Assembly: GCA_016235665.1 (NCBI GenBank)
Contig: JACRJI010000001.1
Span: 62,001-126,000 of the forward strand
Direction of reading: 5' to 3'
From: a candidate division TA06 bacterium
Lineage (GTDB): Bacteria > Edwardsbacteria > AC1 > EtOH8
DNA: 64,000 bases
Below, piece after piece: positions 49,222-59,430 of this stretch. Each line of letters begins with the position of its first letter. Within the stretch, counting starts at the first letter, position 1. A model generated the notes under the pieces. That model was not told where the DNA came from and did no database searches. It saw only the letters and a program-made list of their open reading frames with translations. Made by a program: the position numbers and the translations under genes.

Positions 49222-50001
49222 TCAGTACTTTACCGTGTTCCTTCCCGCCCGCTTGGCCTCGTAAAGCTTGGCGTCGGCATGACGCAGCATGACCAGATGG
49301 CTTTCCACTTTGGTGTTGTAGGCTATGCCCTGGCTTATGGTCACCTTTAATCCGTTCGCCAATTGATCCCAATCGTGCCCCTCCACCGCTTTCCGGATCC
49401 GCTCGCAGACGAAGATGGCCCCGTTGGAAGGGGTCTCCGGCAGCAGCAGCAGGAATTCCTCTCCGCCGTAACGGGCAATGAAGTCCACCTCGCGGCAGCT
49501 TTCTTTCAATATTTGAGCAACAATCATCAATACCTGGTCCCCCGTCTGGTGGCCAAAATCGTCATTGATCCGCTTGAAATGATCCAGGTCGGCCATGATC
49601 ACTGTTAAGTTGCGGTTATAACGCTGAGCCCGAATAAACTCCCGGACCAGTTGAAGATCGATAAAACGGCGATTATACATCCCGGTCAGGCTGTCTTCGC
49701 TGTTCTGGCGTTCCAGCACTGCCTTCTGGGCCTGCAGCTCCTCCAGCAGCAGGGTTTTCTGCTGGTTGGCATCGGCCAGGGTCTGATATAGGTTTTGCAG
49801 CTCTGAATATGCCCGGTTCAATTCGTCTATCAGCTCTTCTTTTTTCAGGTCTTTTTTGCCCTTAAGAAGGCTGAACCTGGACATGAGTTTTTTGACTTTG
49901 TTTTTCATCGATCGGGACTGGTATGAACCTGCCCCCGCAACAGTGGATGGATTAAAGGACAGCCCAGGCTGATTCTTCAGCTCTGGGCTGTCTTTTGACA
50001 T
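49222..50001 (-). CDS. GGDEF diguanylate cyclase with N-terminal coiled coil
   Basis: The 259-residue product has an N-terminal part of about 90 residues with a coiled-coil helix (KKEELIDELNRAYSELQNLY) and a GGDEF domain with DSLTGMYNRRFID, DLDHFKRINDDFGH and active-site RYGGEEF; the I-site REVD is present five residues before it, so product feedback is likely. It starts at an ATG overlapping the gyrA stop (TAATG). The hairpin at 49958-49992 lies within its first codons, and ATG at 49908 is an alternative start downstream of it. Coupling to gyrA may therefore be accidental. A PAS gene follows. Confidence 0.85.
   Translation of the reverse strand: MSKDSPELKNQPGLSFNPSTVAGAGSYQSRSMKNKVKKLMSRFSLLKGKKDLKKEELIDELNRAYSELQNLYQTLADANQQKTLLLEELQAQKAVLERQNSEDSLTGMYNRRFIDLQLVREFIRAQRYNRNLTVIMADLDHFKRINDDFGHQTGDQVLMIVAQILKESCREVDFIARYGGEEFLLLLPETPSNGAIFVCERIRKAVEGHDWDQLANGLKVTISQGIAYNTKVESHLVMLRHADAKLYEAKRAGRNTVKY
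49958..49992 (-). terminator. Strong hairpin after gyrA, possible attenuator
   Basis: On the minus strand GACAGCCCAG and CTGGGCTGTC pair as a 10-bp stem, extended inside by GCTGA/TCAGC with a bulged A and an AGAA loop. CCTTTAATCC follows, only a weak T-run. It lies just after gyrA within the 5' end of the GGDEF gene as called from 50001. Confidence 0.5.
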
Positions 50002-52472
50002 TATTTTTCTTCAGTCTCCCCGTTGGCTTCACCGTTTCCCTCTTCTTCCGAGGCCGCCAGCCTGGCCACGTCAACCACTTGGTCCTTGTCCTCCAGGTTT
50101 ATCAATCTGACTCCCTGGGTGGCCCGGCCCATCACCCGTACGTTCTTTAAGGCCAGCCGTATCACCTGGCCCCCGGCCGAGATGATCATCAGTTCGTCGG
50201 TGTCCACCACCTCCTTGACCGCCACCACCGGGCCGGTCTTGTCGGTGATCTTCATGGTGATCACGCCCTTGCCGCCCCGGCGGGTGACCCGGTACTCCTC
50301 GATCTCGCTCCTCTTGCCGAAGCCCTTCAGGCAGACCGTCAGCAGCGAACCCTCGCGCTTGACCGCCACCATCCCCACCACGAAATCCTTCTTATCCAGG
50401 GTGATGCCCCGGACCCCGGCCGCGTTCCTTCCCATGGCCCGGACGTCGCTCTCGTGGAAGCGGCAGGCCTGCCCCTGGTTGGTCACCAGGATGACATCCT
50501 CGCTGCCGTCGGTCATCTTGGCTTCGATCAACAGGTCCTTGCCGTCCACCGTGGCTGCGATGATCCCGGCCTTGCGGGGGTTGGAAAATTCTGACAGGGC
50601 GGTCTTCTTGATAGTCCCCTCCTTGGTGGCCATCACCACAAAGTGCTGGTCGTCGAACTCCTTAACCGCGATGTAGGCCGCTATCTTTTCGTCGGGCTTC
50701 ATTTCCAGCAGGTTGGATATCTGCCGGCCCTTGGCCGCCCGGCCGCCCTCCGGCACTTCGTAAACCTTCAGCCAGTAACAGCGTCCCTTGTCGGTGAAGA
50801 ACAGGATGTAGTGGTGGGTGGAGGCGATGAACATCCCCTCCACGAAATCCTCATCCCGGGTGGTCATCCCGGTCACCCCCTTGCCCCCCCGGCCCTGGCG
50901 CTTGTAGGAGCTCACCGACAGCCGCTTGATGTACCCGGCGTGGGAGATGGTGATCACCATGTCCTCTTCGGCGATCAGGTCCTCAACCGAAAATTTTTCC
51001 TCTGTGGCGGCCAGGATCTCGGTGCGGCGGGGGTCGGCATACTTCTTTTTGAGCTCGGTGATTTCTTCCCGGATCACCCCCATCAGGCGCCGCTTGCTGT
51101 CCAAAATGCCCTTGAGCTTGTTGATCAGTTTGATCAGCTCCTCGTACTCCTCGTCGATCTTCTTGGTCTCCAGTGAGGTCAGGCGCTTGAGGGTCATGTC
51201 CAGAATGGCCTGGGCCTGGATCTCGGAGAGCTTGAATTTTTTCATCAGCGAAGCCCGGGCCTCGTCCACGTTGGGCGACTTCTTGATGATCCGGACCACT
51301 TCGTCGATGTTGTCGATGGCTATCTTCAGGCCTTCCAGAATATGGGCCCGCTTCTCGGCCTGGGCTAGTTCGTATTTGGTGCGCCGGGTCACTACCTCCA
51401 CCCGGAATTCTATGAACTTGCTGAGGGCCTCCTTCAGGGTGATCACCTTGGGCACCCCGTCCACCAGGGCCAGCATGATCACTCCGAAGCTGGTCTGGAA
51501 CTGGGTGTGCTGGTAAAGCTGGTTGATGGTCAGCCGGGGGTCGGCGTCGCGCTTCAGGCCGATCACCACCCGCATCCCGTCGCGGTCCGACTCGTCCCGC
51601 AGGTCTGCGATGCCGTCCACCTTCTTGTCCTTGACCAGCTCGGCGATCTTCTCTATCATGGTGGCCTTGTTGACCTCGTAGGGCAGCTCGGAGATGATGA
51701 TGGACTCCTTGCCGTTTTTGGCGGTCTCCACGTTGGCCCGGCCCCGAATCATGATCTTGCCCCGTCCGGTCAGATAGGCGTCCCGGATGCCGGAGACGCC
51801 CATGATCATGCCGCCGGTGGGAAAATCAGGCCCCTTGACGGTCTTCAGCAGTTTCTCCGGAGCAAGCTCCGGATCGTCGATCAGCAGGGAGATGGCGTCG
51901 CAGATCTCCCCCAGGTTGTGGGGCGGGATGTTGGTGGCCATACCCACCGCTATGCCCGAGGAACCGTTGACCAGCAGGGCTGGCAGCAACGAGGGCAGCA
52001 CCGACGGCTCTTTGAGCGAACCGTCGTAGTTGTCCACGTAGGTCACCGTTTCCTTATCAATGTCCTTGAGCATCTCGTCCGAGATCCTGGTCAGCCGGGC
52101 CTCGGTGTAACGCTGGGCGGCCGGCGGGTCGCCATCCACCGAGCCGAAGTTCCCCTGGCCGTCCACCAGCAGGTAGCGCAACGAAAAATCCTGGGCCATC
52201 CGGACCATGGAATCGTAGATGGCCGAATCACCGTGGGGATGGTACTTGCCCATCACCTCTCCCACGATGCGAGCGCTCTTCTTGAAGGGCTTGTTGTGGG
52301 CCACTCCCAGCTCGCTCATGGCGTAAAGGATGCGGCGGTGCACCGGTTTCAGCCCGTCCCGGACGTCGGGCAAAGCCCGTCCCACGATCACCGACATGGA
52401 ATAGTCCAGGTACGAGGAACGCATCTCCTCTTCAATTTCCCTGGTCAGGACCCTATTTCTTTCTAAAGCCAT
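50001..52472 (-). CDS. gyrA: DNA gyrase subunit A
   Basis: GyrA cuts and rejoins DNA with GyrB to introduce negative supercoils. The 823-residue product has the breakage-reunion domain with catalytic Tyr122 in [10 protein letters not shown], the quinolone-region [12 protein letters not shown] with S83 and D87 as in sensitive E. coli gyrase, and the C-terminal beta-pinwheel starting with the GyrA box [11 protein letters not shown]. The box argues for gyrase rather than topoisomerase IV. The C-terminus is acidic ([15 protein letters not shown]). GGGGGAT lies just before the ATG. A pair of palindromic repeats (52485-52549) lies upstream. Confidence 0.98.
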   Translation of the reverse strand: MALERNRVLTREIEEEMRSSYLDYSMSVIVGRALPDVRDGLKPVHRRILYAMSELGVAHNKPFKKSARIVGEVMGKYHPHGDSAIYDSMVRMAQDFSLRYLLVDGQGNFGSVDGDPPAAQRYTEARLTRISDEMLKDIDKETVTYVDNYDGSLKEPSVLPSLLPALLVNGSSGIAVGMATNIPPHNLGEICDAISLLIDDPELAPEKLLKTVKGPDFPTGGMIMGVSGIRDAYLTGRGKIMIRGRANVETAKNGKESIIISELPYEVNKATMIEKIAELVKDKKVDGIADLRDESDRDGMRVVIGLKRDADPRLTINQLYQHTQFQTSFGVIMLALVDGVPKVITLKEALSKFIEFRVEVVTRRTKYELAQAEKRAHILEGLKIAIDNIDEVVRIIKKSPNVDEARASLMKKFKLSEIQAQAILDMTLKRLTSLETKKIDEEYEELIKLINKLKGILDSKRRLMGVIREEITELKKKYADPRRTEILAATEEKFSVEDLIAEEDMVITISHAGYIKRLSVSSYKRQGRGGKGVTGMTTRDEDFVEGMFIASTHHYILFFTDKGRCYWLKVYEVPEGGRAAKGRQISNLLEMKPDEKIAAYIAVKEFDDQHFVVMATKEGTIKKTALSEFSNPRKAGIIAATVDGKDLLIEAKMTDGSEDVILVTNQGQACRFHESDVRAMGRNAAGVRGITLDKKDFVVGMVAVKREGSLLTVCLKGFGKRSEIEEYRVTRRGGKGVITMKITDKTGPVVAVKEVVDTDELMIISAGGQVIRLALKNVRVMGRATQGVRLINLEDKDQVVDVARLAASEEEGNGEANGETEEK

Positions 52473-52484
52473 TTATCCCCCATT

Positions 52485-52549
52485 GTTGGGGCAGGTTTAA
52501 AACCTGCCCTTACTTTATCTTGTTGGGGCAATTCATGAATTGCCCTTAC
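52485..52549. repeat. Two palindromic repeats in the gyrA 5' flank
   Basis: The first (52485-52513) reads GTTGGGGCAGGTTTAAAACC then TGCCCTTAC; the second (52522-52549) reads GTTGGGGCAATTCATGAATT then GCCCTTAC. Both are hairpins with the same outer bases. The second provides the stop codon and last codons (SKGNS) of the small gene 52533-52841. Confidence 0.85.
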
Positions 52550-52841
52550 TGTTATTCGGTTCCAGTTCCCCGATCAGCACCCGGCCCTCGTCCGGGCATT
52601 CTGTTATCTTTTCCTTGGCCAGCCGGTAGAGGTCAAAGTCCCTCCAGTTGCCCCTGGCGCAGGCCCGGTAAAAGGCCCGGTATTCTTTTTCAACGGTCAG
52701 GTCCACCGCCACCGCGTATTTGCTGCCCTTTACAATGCCGACCAGAACTTCGGTGTTCTTGACAAAGTGCATCTGCTCCGTGGCCACCCCTATCCGCTGG
52801 CCCTTTTCCAGAACCTTTTTCACCCCGTAATAAACAGCCAT
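52533..52841 (-). CDS. Small conserved-looking protein of unknown function
   Basis: The 102-residue product (YYGVKKVLEKGQRIGVATEQ, VKGSKYAVAVDLTVEKEYRA, YRACARGNWRDFDLYRLAKE) has no signal peptide, no membrane segment and no motif I recognise. The alternation of charged strands and helices looks like a folded domain, and GGTGAG lies before the ATG. The last five residues and stop codon come from a palindromic repeat, so the natural C-terminus has probably been replaced. It lies upstream of gyrA in the same direction. Confidence 0.65.
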   Translation of the reverse strand: MAVYYGVKKVLEKGQRIGVATEQMHFVKNTEVLVGIVKGSKYAVAVDLTVEKEYRAFYRACARGNWRDFDLYRLAKEKITECPDEGRVLIGELEPNNSKGNS

Positions 52842-52856
52842 TGTCTCACCGTTAAA

Positions 52857-53546
52857 TTATGGTTGAATTTTGGTCGTTTCCAGTATGATGGTGGTCTTCA
52901 GATGGTCCAGTTTCAGACAGGTAGTGATCAGATGATAGAACAGCGAGAAGACGAACCCGGCCGGGTTGCCGTACTGCAGATTTTCTATGTAACGGATATT
53001 TTCGATCCGCCAGATAGAAGTTTCTGAGAAATATTTTTGAAAAGCCTCCTGGTCATTTAGCCGGAAGAAAGTGGGGAAGACCTGAGCCGGGGACAAGAAT
53101 CTTTTGAGGGTCATTGGCGCAAACCGGCTGAAAAGCGAGATGTAGTGCCACTTGCCAGTGGTCCGGATCAGCAACCTTCCGCCGGGCTTCAGCACCCGGT
53201 GCAATTCCTTTAGGGCTTTTTCCGGTGTTTCCAGGTGCTCGGCCACCCAGCGGCTGGAGATAAAATCTATGGAATTACTTTTTAGAGGGATTTGGTGGAT
53301 GTCGGCCCTGAGATATTTTTCCTGTTTACGGTCTTCCAGATCAAAGCCGACAGCCAGGCCTTGGTATTCCGGCATCTGTTTGATGTCGCTGTTGTCTCCG
53401 CACCCGGCGTCTATCCAGGTCTTTGACGGCGGGGCGTATTGGTGGAGCAGATCGTCATAGACATAGCCCGGGTCAACGTAATCGGGGATCAGTCTTTGGG
53501 CCAGCCTGATCTGCCAGGGCTTGGCGCAGGGATGGAGGCGCAACAT
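52857..53546 (-). CDS. Class I SAM-dependent methyltransferase
   Basis: The 229-residue product has a Rossmann-like methyltransferase fold: TWIDAGCGDNSDIKQMPEYQ as motif I, VGFDLEDRKQEKYLRADIHQ, FISSRWVAEHLETPEKALKE with the AEHL motif, and VLKPGGRLLIRTTGKWHYIS. It is closest in pattern to Methyltransf_11 enzymes, whose substrates range from quinones to sugars and cannot be given here. The C-terminus (YHLITTCLKLDHLKTTIILE) may form a membrane-facing helix. It lies between gyrB and the small gene in the same direction. Confidence 0.88.
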   Translation of the reverse strand: MLRLHPCAKPWQIRLAQRLIPDYVDPGYVYDDLLHQYAPPSKTWIDAGCGDNSDIKQMPEYQGLAVGFDLEDRKQEKYLRADIHQIPLKSNSIDFISSRWVAEHLETPEKALKELHRVLKPGGRLLIRTTGKWHYISLFSRFAPMTLKRFLSPAQVFPTFFRLNDQEAFQKYFSETSIWRIENIRYIENLQYGNPAGFVFSLFYHLITTCLKLDHLKTTIILETTKIQP

Positions 53547-53621
53547 CTTTTACGTTTACCATTTTCTGTTTATTGTTCGGTGTTGGAACCTGGAACAGCA
53601 AACGCTAAACTTCAAACAGCC

Positions 53622-55599
<1,978 letters not shown>

Positions 55600-55678
55600 G
55601 TTTCTTATTCGTGATTCCAGTGATTTATTCCGGCAATTGTATCACTATGGTATGACAATTGTTTTTGCATCCATGCTT

Positions 55679-55987
55679 CTATTTCACATCCCCCACTCTA
55701 AAAACTATCTCCTTGATGATCTCCCGCCCCAGCATCTTGTTAAGCTTGTCCTTGATCTGGATCCGCATGAAAGTACACTCCTGTACCCAGGCCGGGTTCT
55801 GGGCCAGCACCGTCATCCTGCCCCGGTAAACGGATTCCGCCCTGGTCCTGACCGCCATCTTGGGGCCGGCCGCTTCAGCCCAGATCAGCAGGGCCTGGCC
55901 CTCGTCCACCTTCTTGTCGATCTCCAGGTTCTTTAAAAGCCGGTCCAGGATGGGGCCTACCGACTCCGGTCTGGTTGGATGAGCCAT
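55679..55987 (-). CDS. dciA: DciA-like replication protein (DUF721)
   Basis: DciA is the common bacterial loader or partner of the replicative helicase DnaB. The 102-residue product has the DUF721 pattern: ILDRLLKNLEIDKKVDE, LLIWAEAAGPKMAVRTRAES, YRGRMTVLAQNPAWVQECTF and IKDKLNKMLGREIIKEIVFR with KH-like fold residues. No ATP motif exists, as expected. Its place between recF and gyrB is the usual replication cluster of bacteria lacking DnaC. A gap of about 160 bp with the nested repeat separates it from gyrB. Confidence 0.85.
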   Translation of the reverse strand: MAHPTRPESVGPILDRLLKNLEIDKKVDEGQALLIWAEAAGPKMAVRTRAESVYRGRMTVLAQNPAWVQECTFMRIQIKDKLNKMLGREIIKEIVFRVGDVK

Positions 55988-56096
55988 TTAGCACCGCCGT
56001 AATAATAGTAGTAACGTAGGACCTGTAGGTTGGGTACGGAAATCTGCGCAATGCTTCGATAAACTCAGCACAACGTCTGCGAATCGTGTCTTTGTC

Positions 56097-56555
56097 TTAG
56101 TAAAAGTTGACTGAATGCTCCGCCAGTTTTCCCTGCTGGTATACGAACTTGGCCGAGAACATTCCCGGTTTATCCAGCCAGGGCAGGAAGATGTGGTCGC
56201 CCTCCCACAGGTCCAGTTTGGTGAGTTCAGGATCCTTGATCCAGCTCAGGTGGCCCTCCTCGGTCTCGGAGAGGGAACCTTGGATGTCCTCGGCCACGAA
56301 CACGAAGACATACCAGTCATCAGTTTCATCAAAAGAGGGAAAGGTCAAAAAACCCTTGAGCACCGGTTTGCTGATCAGGAATCCGCTTTCTTCTTTGACT
56401 TCGCGGGTCACGCATTCCTCCGGGGTCTCGCCGGGATGGAACTTACCGCCCAGGCCGTTCCATTTGCCGAAATGCATGTCGTCCGCCCGTTTGATGCGGT
56501 GCATCATCAGGGTCTGTCCGTTGCGCCGGAGGTAACACAGGGTGGCTAGTTTCAT
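56097..56555 (-). CDS. NUDIX hydrolase (MutT/8-oxo-dGTP diphosphatase-like)
   Basis: The 152-residue product carries a full Nudix box in GGKFHPGETPEECVTREVKE followed by ESGF. The N-terminal LCYLRRNGQTLMMHRIK and the downstream HFGKWNGLGGK fit 8-oxo-dGTP diphosphatases of the YtkD/MutT type, which remove oxidised nucleotides and prevent mutation. It lies between recF and dciA; a NUDIX gene there is uncommon in the classic recF-gyrB order and may be an insertion. The exact substrate is not determined. Confidence 0.9.
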   Translation of the reverse strand: MKLATLCYLRRNGQTLMMHRIKRADDMHFGKWNGLGGKFHPGETPEECVTREVKEESGFLISKPVLKGFLTFPSFDETDDWYVFVFVAEDIQGSLSETEEGHLSWIKDPELTKLDLWEGDHIFLPWLDKPGMFSAKFVYQQGKLAEHSVNFY

Positions 56556-56619
56556 TTGTGCCGCAATAAAAGCAATGATAAGTTATACTTTGACAAACCA
56601 TAGACAAACAATGGCTTCA

Positions 56620-56674
56620 CTATTGTATCCCCATCGTATGTCCATTGCATCACCATTGTATGTCCCTGGTATTA
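56620..56674. repeat. 11-bp tandem array between NUDIX gene and recF
   Basis: Five contiguous 11-base units, CTATTGTATCC, CCATCGTATGT, CCATTGCATCA, CCATTGTATGT and CCCTGGTATTA, share the consensus CCATTGTATGT. The array ends six bases before the recF stop codon. An isolated CATTGTATGTC lies at about 57892 in the recF leader. Confidence 0.8.
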
Positions 56675-56679
56675 AGTCC

Positions 56680-57780
56680 TCACTCCGCTATGACCCGCCC
56701 GGCCTCTATCCTGAATTTCTTAAATCCTTCCTGCTTGGAGACCTCCTGGTCCTTGGCGGTGGCTATGAACACCTGGTATCCCGGGTCCAGCTGGTCCACC
56801 AGGAACCCGCCCCGCTCCCGGTCCAGCTCGGCAAAGATCTCGTCCAGCAGCAGGATCGGCTTTTCCTTCAACTGCACGGCCAGCATCTCGGCCTCGGCCA
56901 GTTTCAGGCTTATGGCGGCTGTGCGCTGCTGGCCCTGAGAGCCGAAGCTGCGGATGCTGCTGCCGCCGATGGATATCTCCAGATCGTCGCGGTGCGGTCC
57001 GAACATGGTGATGCCCCGGCGCCGCTCGAACTCGTAGTTGACGGCCAGGGCTTTGGCAAAAGCCTGTTCCACCGGCTCGTCCGGTTCGCTCTTGAACGAA
57101 AGCTTGTAACGCAGGCCCAGCCGCTCCCGGCCCCCGGCGATGCCCAGATACCGGCTGCCGGCCGATTCCTTGAGATCGTCTATCACCTGGATCCGCTTGT
57201 TGATTATCCTTGACCCGCAGGCCACCAACTGCTGGTTCCATGCCTCCAGCGAAGCCACCTGGCCCCGCCCCTCGCGGATGTCGAACAGCAGGCGGTTGCG
57301 CTGGTGCAGCAGCCTCCGGTATTCCTGGAGATCGGCCAGGTAATTGCGGGAAAGCTGGGAGATGGCCAGGTCCATGAAGCGCCGCCGCACCCCGGGGCCG
57401 TCCTTGCACAGTTCGTCATCCTCGGGCGAAAGGCTGACCACCGGAAGCCTGCCTATAAGCTCTGACAGCTTGAGTTGCACTTCGCCGTTGATCTTGCAGC
57501 GCTTTTCCACTTTATTGAAGGCGGATTCCACCACAATCTCGCCCCGCTGGGTCTGCATCTGCCCTTCCAGCCGGAACATATCGTCGGAGAAACGGATCAG
57601 GTTTTCATCTTCGGCTGATTCCCTCATTGAGCGGCCGATACATAAATAATAGATGCCTTCCAACAGATTGGTTTTGCCCGAACCGTTGGAACCGTAGAAT
57701 AAATTCTTATTTTCAGAAAACTCCACTGCATAGGTCTGCAAATTCCTGAACCCACTGCCCTTAAAAGACTTAAGATACAT
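56680..57780 (-). CDS. recF: DNA replication and repair protein RecF
   Basis: RecF is an SMC-like ATPase that helps load RecA at gaps. The 366-residue product has Walker A FYGSNGSGKTNLLE (residues 28-41), VSLSPEDDELCKDGPGVRRR, the ABC-type signature in SFGSQGQQRTAAISLKLAEA and Walker B ILLLDEIFAELDRERGG. The length is normal. A promoter TTGCAA-18-TATAAT lies at 57840-57869 on the minus strand. It heads the recF, NUDIX, dciA and gyrB group, which probably is transcribed together in part. Confidence 0.97.
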   Translation of the reverse strand: MYLKSFKGSGFRNLQTYAVEFSENKNLFYGSNGSGKTNLLEGIYYLCIGRSMRESAEDENLIRFSDDMFRLEGQMQTQRGEIVVESAFNKVEKRCKINGEVQLKLSELIGRLPVVSLSPEDDELCKDGPGVRRRFMDLAISQLSRNYLADLQEYRRLLHQRNRLLFDIREGRGQVASLEAWNQQLVACGSRIINKRIQVIDDLKESAGSRYLGIAGGRERLGLRYKLSFKSEPDEPVEQAFAKALAVNYEFERRRGITMFGPHRDDLEISIGGSSIRSFGSQGQQRTAAISLKLAEAEMLAVQLKEKPILLLDEIFAELDRERGGFLVDQLDPGYQVFIATAKDQEVSKQEGFKKFRIEAGRVIAE

Positions 57781-57839
57781 AATATCCCGGTTTTTTAGGT
57801 TTTATAAGTTAAAGCACTATTTAGTGTATTACATCAGTA

Positions 57840-57869
57840 ATTATACCACAATATATGGTAAAATTGCAA
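57840..57869 (-). promoter_or_regulatory. Promoter of recF
   Basis: On the minus strand TTGCAA (57869-57864) and a perfect TATAAT (57845-57840) are 18 bases apart. The mRNA would start near 57833 with a leader of about 50 bases to the recF ATG at 57780. Confidence 0.65.
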
Positions 57870-57986
57870 AGGTTTTTTCTATTATTTTTACATTGTATGT
57901 CTATGTATTGCAACGAGTTTAGCGGCGTTTGTTCTTAAAAACGAAAAAACATATATTTTGGAGAGAAAACCAAAGAAAATAAAAAA

Positions 57987-58010
57987 ACCGATATCATTGC
58001 TGATACCGGT
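57987..58010 (-). terminator. Intrinsic terminator after tRNA-Val
   Basis: On the minus strand ACCGGTATCA and TGATATCGGT pair (one mismatch) around GCAA, followed by TTTTTTT then ATTTTC, with TTTTTT also before the stem. It ends the tRNA-Val transcript before the recF promoter. Confidence 0.85.
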
Positions 58011-58052
58011 AAAAAATATTTTACATACTATAAGGATCAATTCCCAATCTTA

Positions 58053-58129
58053 TGGTGGGCGGTACAGGATTCGAACCTGTGACCTCTGGTATGTGAGACC
58101 AGCGCTCTAACCAACTGAGCTAACCGCCC
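58053..58129 (-). tRNA. tRNA-Val(CAC)
   Basis: On the minus strand the acceptor GGGCGGT pairs with ACCGCCC followed by A and an encoded CCA. The anticodon stem CTGGT/ACCAG encloses CTCACAT with anticodon CAC (58093-58095 on the plus strand reads GTG), which reads GUG. D- and T-arms (TAGCTCAGTTGGTTAGAGC; GGTTCGAACC) are canonical. Confidence 0.95.
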
Positions 58130-58162
58130 AAAATCAAATCATAACTTTAAAATTATGAATTA

Positions 58163-58190
58163 ATAATACATCATACGTTGTTATGTGCAA
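58163..58190 (-). promoter_or_regulatory. Possible promoter of tRNA-Val
   Basis: On the minus strand TTGCAC (58190-58185) and TATTAT (58168-58163) are 16 bases apart, about 33 bases upstream of the tRNA 5' end. Confidence 0.4.
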
Positions 58191-58317
58191 ATAATACAAT
58201 GAAAATAGTTCAGCGTCTTTCGTGTGTTTCGATGGAAATAGCCTCAAGTATGTAAGTATACCAAAAAATAAAAATCTATTCAAGTTTTTTGTTGGCCTGC
58301 CCGCAACCTGACATTTT

Positions 58318-59430
58318 TCAGGCCAGCATCTCTTTTATCTTCTCCAGCACGTCCGGCATTTCCCGTTTTATCAGTTCCAGTGTCTTGGCATAATCCTCCA
58401 GCGTTCCGCCGATGGGATCTGCCACTCCGTCCACCGCCAAAAGCGACACCTGGGCCTTTGGGTAAAGTTTAATGATGTCCTGCCGGTGGCCATCCTCCAA
58501 GGCTATGATGATGTCGGCCTGTTTGGCCAAACTGTCTGTCAATGTCCGGGAATGATGGCTCGAAAGGTCAAAGCCGAATTTTCTAGCGGTCTCCTGCCCC
58601 TTATCCGTGGCCGGCATCCCCGGCAGAGCCCTGGTGCCGCAGGAGCGCACTACCACTTTGTCCTTCCAATTCTTGGGAAGGATGTTCTTAAGATATCCCT
58701 CGGCCATGGGACTGCGGCAGGTGTTGCCGGTGCAAACGAACAGCACCTCAACCTTGTCCTGCTTTATCGGCTGCTGCAAAAGTTCTGAAAGTTCCCGGCG
58801 GCCGATATCGCCCCGGCGCAGTATCACCGGGTGCTCCCGGGATAGGTCCAGCACCGTGGAAGGCCGGCAGCGGGGCAGCTCCCCCCCGTCCAGGATCAGG
58901 TCCACCGGATCTTTGAAGGATTCCATCACCTGCTCAACATTGCAGGATTCCTGGGCGCCGCTGACATTGGCGCTGGTGGTGGCCAAAGGACCATTAATTT
59001 GATCCAGTATGGCCTGCAGCGCCTTATGCCGGGGGATCCTGATGCCAATGGTGCCGTTTTTATCCAATCCCCATTTCTTGACCTGATCCGAAGCCGGGAA
59101 CACCATGGTCAGCTGTCCCGGCCAGTAAACCTTCATCAGTTTGGCGGTATAATCCGGGACATTGAGAACCAACTGCTCCAGTTCCCGTGGATTTTTTACG
59201 AACAGTATCAGCGGCTTGGAAAAGTTCCGCCCCTTAAGCCGGTAGATCTTTTTGACCGCCTGGGGCAGGTCGGCCCGGCAGCCCAGGCCATAGACCGTAT
59301 CGGTGGGAAAGGCCATCACCTCTCCACGGTTCAAGGCACCCACGGCTTGGCTTGCGGTTTCGGTAACACCGTCTCCGTCTTGATATAGTTTGATCAAATG
59401 CCCTTTGGCTTGGCGGAAAATGTTTCTCAT
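58318..59430 (-). CDS. Fusion of Sua5/YrdC (tRNA t6A synthesis) and low-molecular-weight phosphatase
   Basis: Residues 12-215 form a Sua5/YrdC/TsaC domain (MAFPTDTVYGLGCRA, IYRLKGRNFSKPLILFV, YWPGQLTMVF, IGIRIPRHK, LATTSANVSG), which makes threonylcarbamoyl-AMP for t6A37 in tRNA. Residues 226-370 form a low-molecular-weight protein phosphatase with the P-loop VCTGNTCRS (C233, R239) and the general acid in VADPIGG (D338). The CTGNTCR sequence with Thr is that of YwlE-type arginine phosphatases. In Bacillus subtilis ywlC (Sua5) and ywlE are near neighbours, so this fusion is a reasonable union. Its ATG overlaps the def stop by four bases. Confidence 0.9.
   Translation of the reverse strand: MRNIFRQAKGHLIKLYQDGDGVTETASQAVGALNRGEVMAFPTDTVYGLGCRADLPQAVKKIYRLKGRNFSKPLILFVKNPRELEQLVLNVPDYTAKLMKVYWPGQLTMVFPASDQVKKWGLDKNGTIGIRIPRHKALQAILDQINGPLATTSANVSGAQESCNVEQVMESFKDPVDLILDGGELPRCRPSTVLDLSREHPVILRRGDIGRRELSELLQQPIKQDKVEVLFVCTGNTCRSPMAEGYLKNILPKNWKDKVVVRSCGTRALPGMPATDKGQETARKFGFDLSSHHSRTLTDSLAKQADIIIALEDGHRQDIIKLYPKAQVSLLAVDGVADPIGGTLEDYAKTLELIKREMPDVLEKIKEMLA

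Larger units (their letters stand above)
57781..58317. other. Gene-free stretch with recF promoter, terminator and tRNA-Val
   Basis: This AT-rich stretch of 537 bp holds no protein gene. It contains, in plus-strand order, the recF promoter (57840-57869), an intrinsic terminator (57987-58010), tRNA-Val (58053-58129) and a possible tRNA promoter (58163-58190). The last 125 bp before the Sua5 gene have only an AT-rich spacer with a weak GGCCTG/CAGGCC pair and nothing else recognised. Confidence 0.7.

Noticed and set aside
58285-58325. GGCCTG/CAGGCC pair as terminator of the Sua5 fusion gene
   Set aside because: Only six pairs with a 19-base loop and no T-run on the minus strand.
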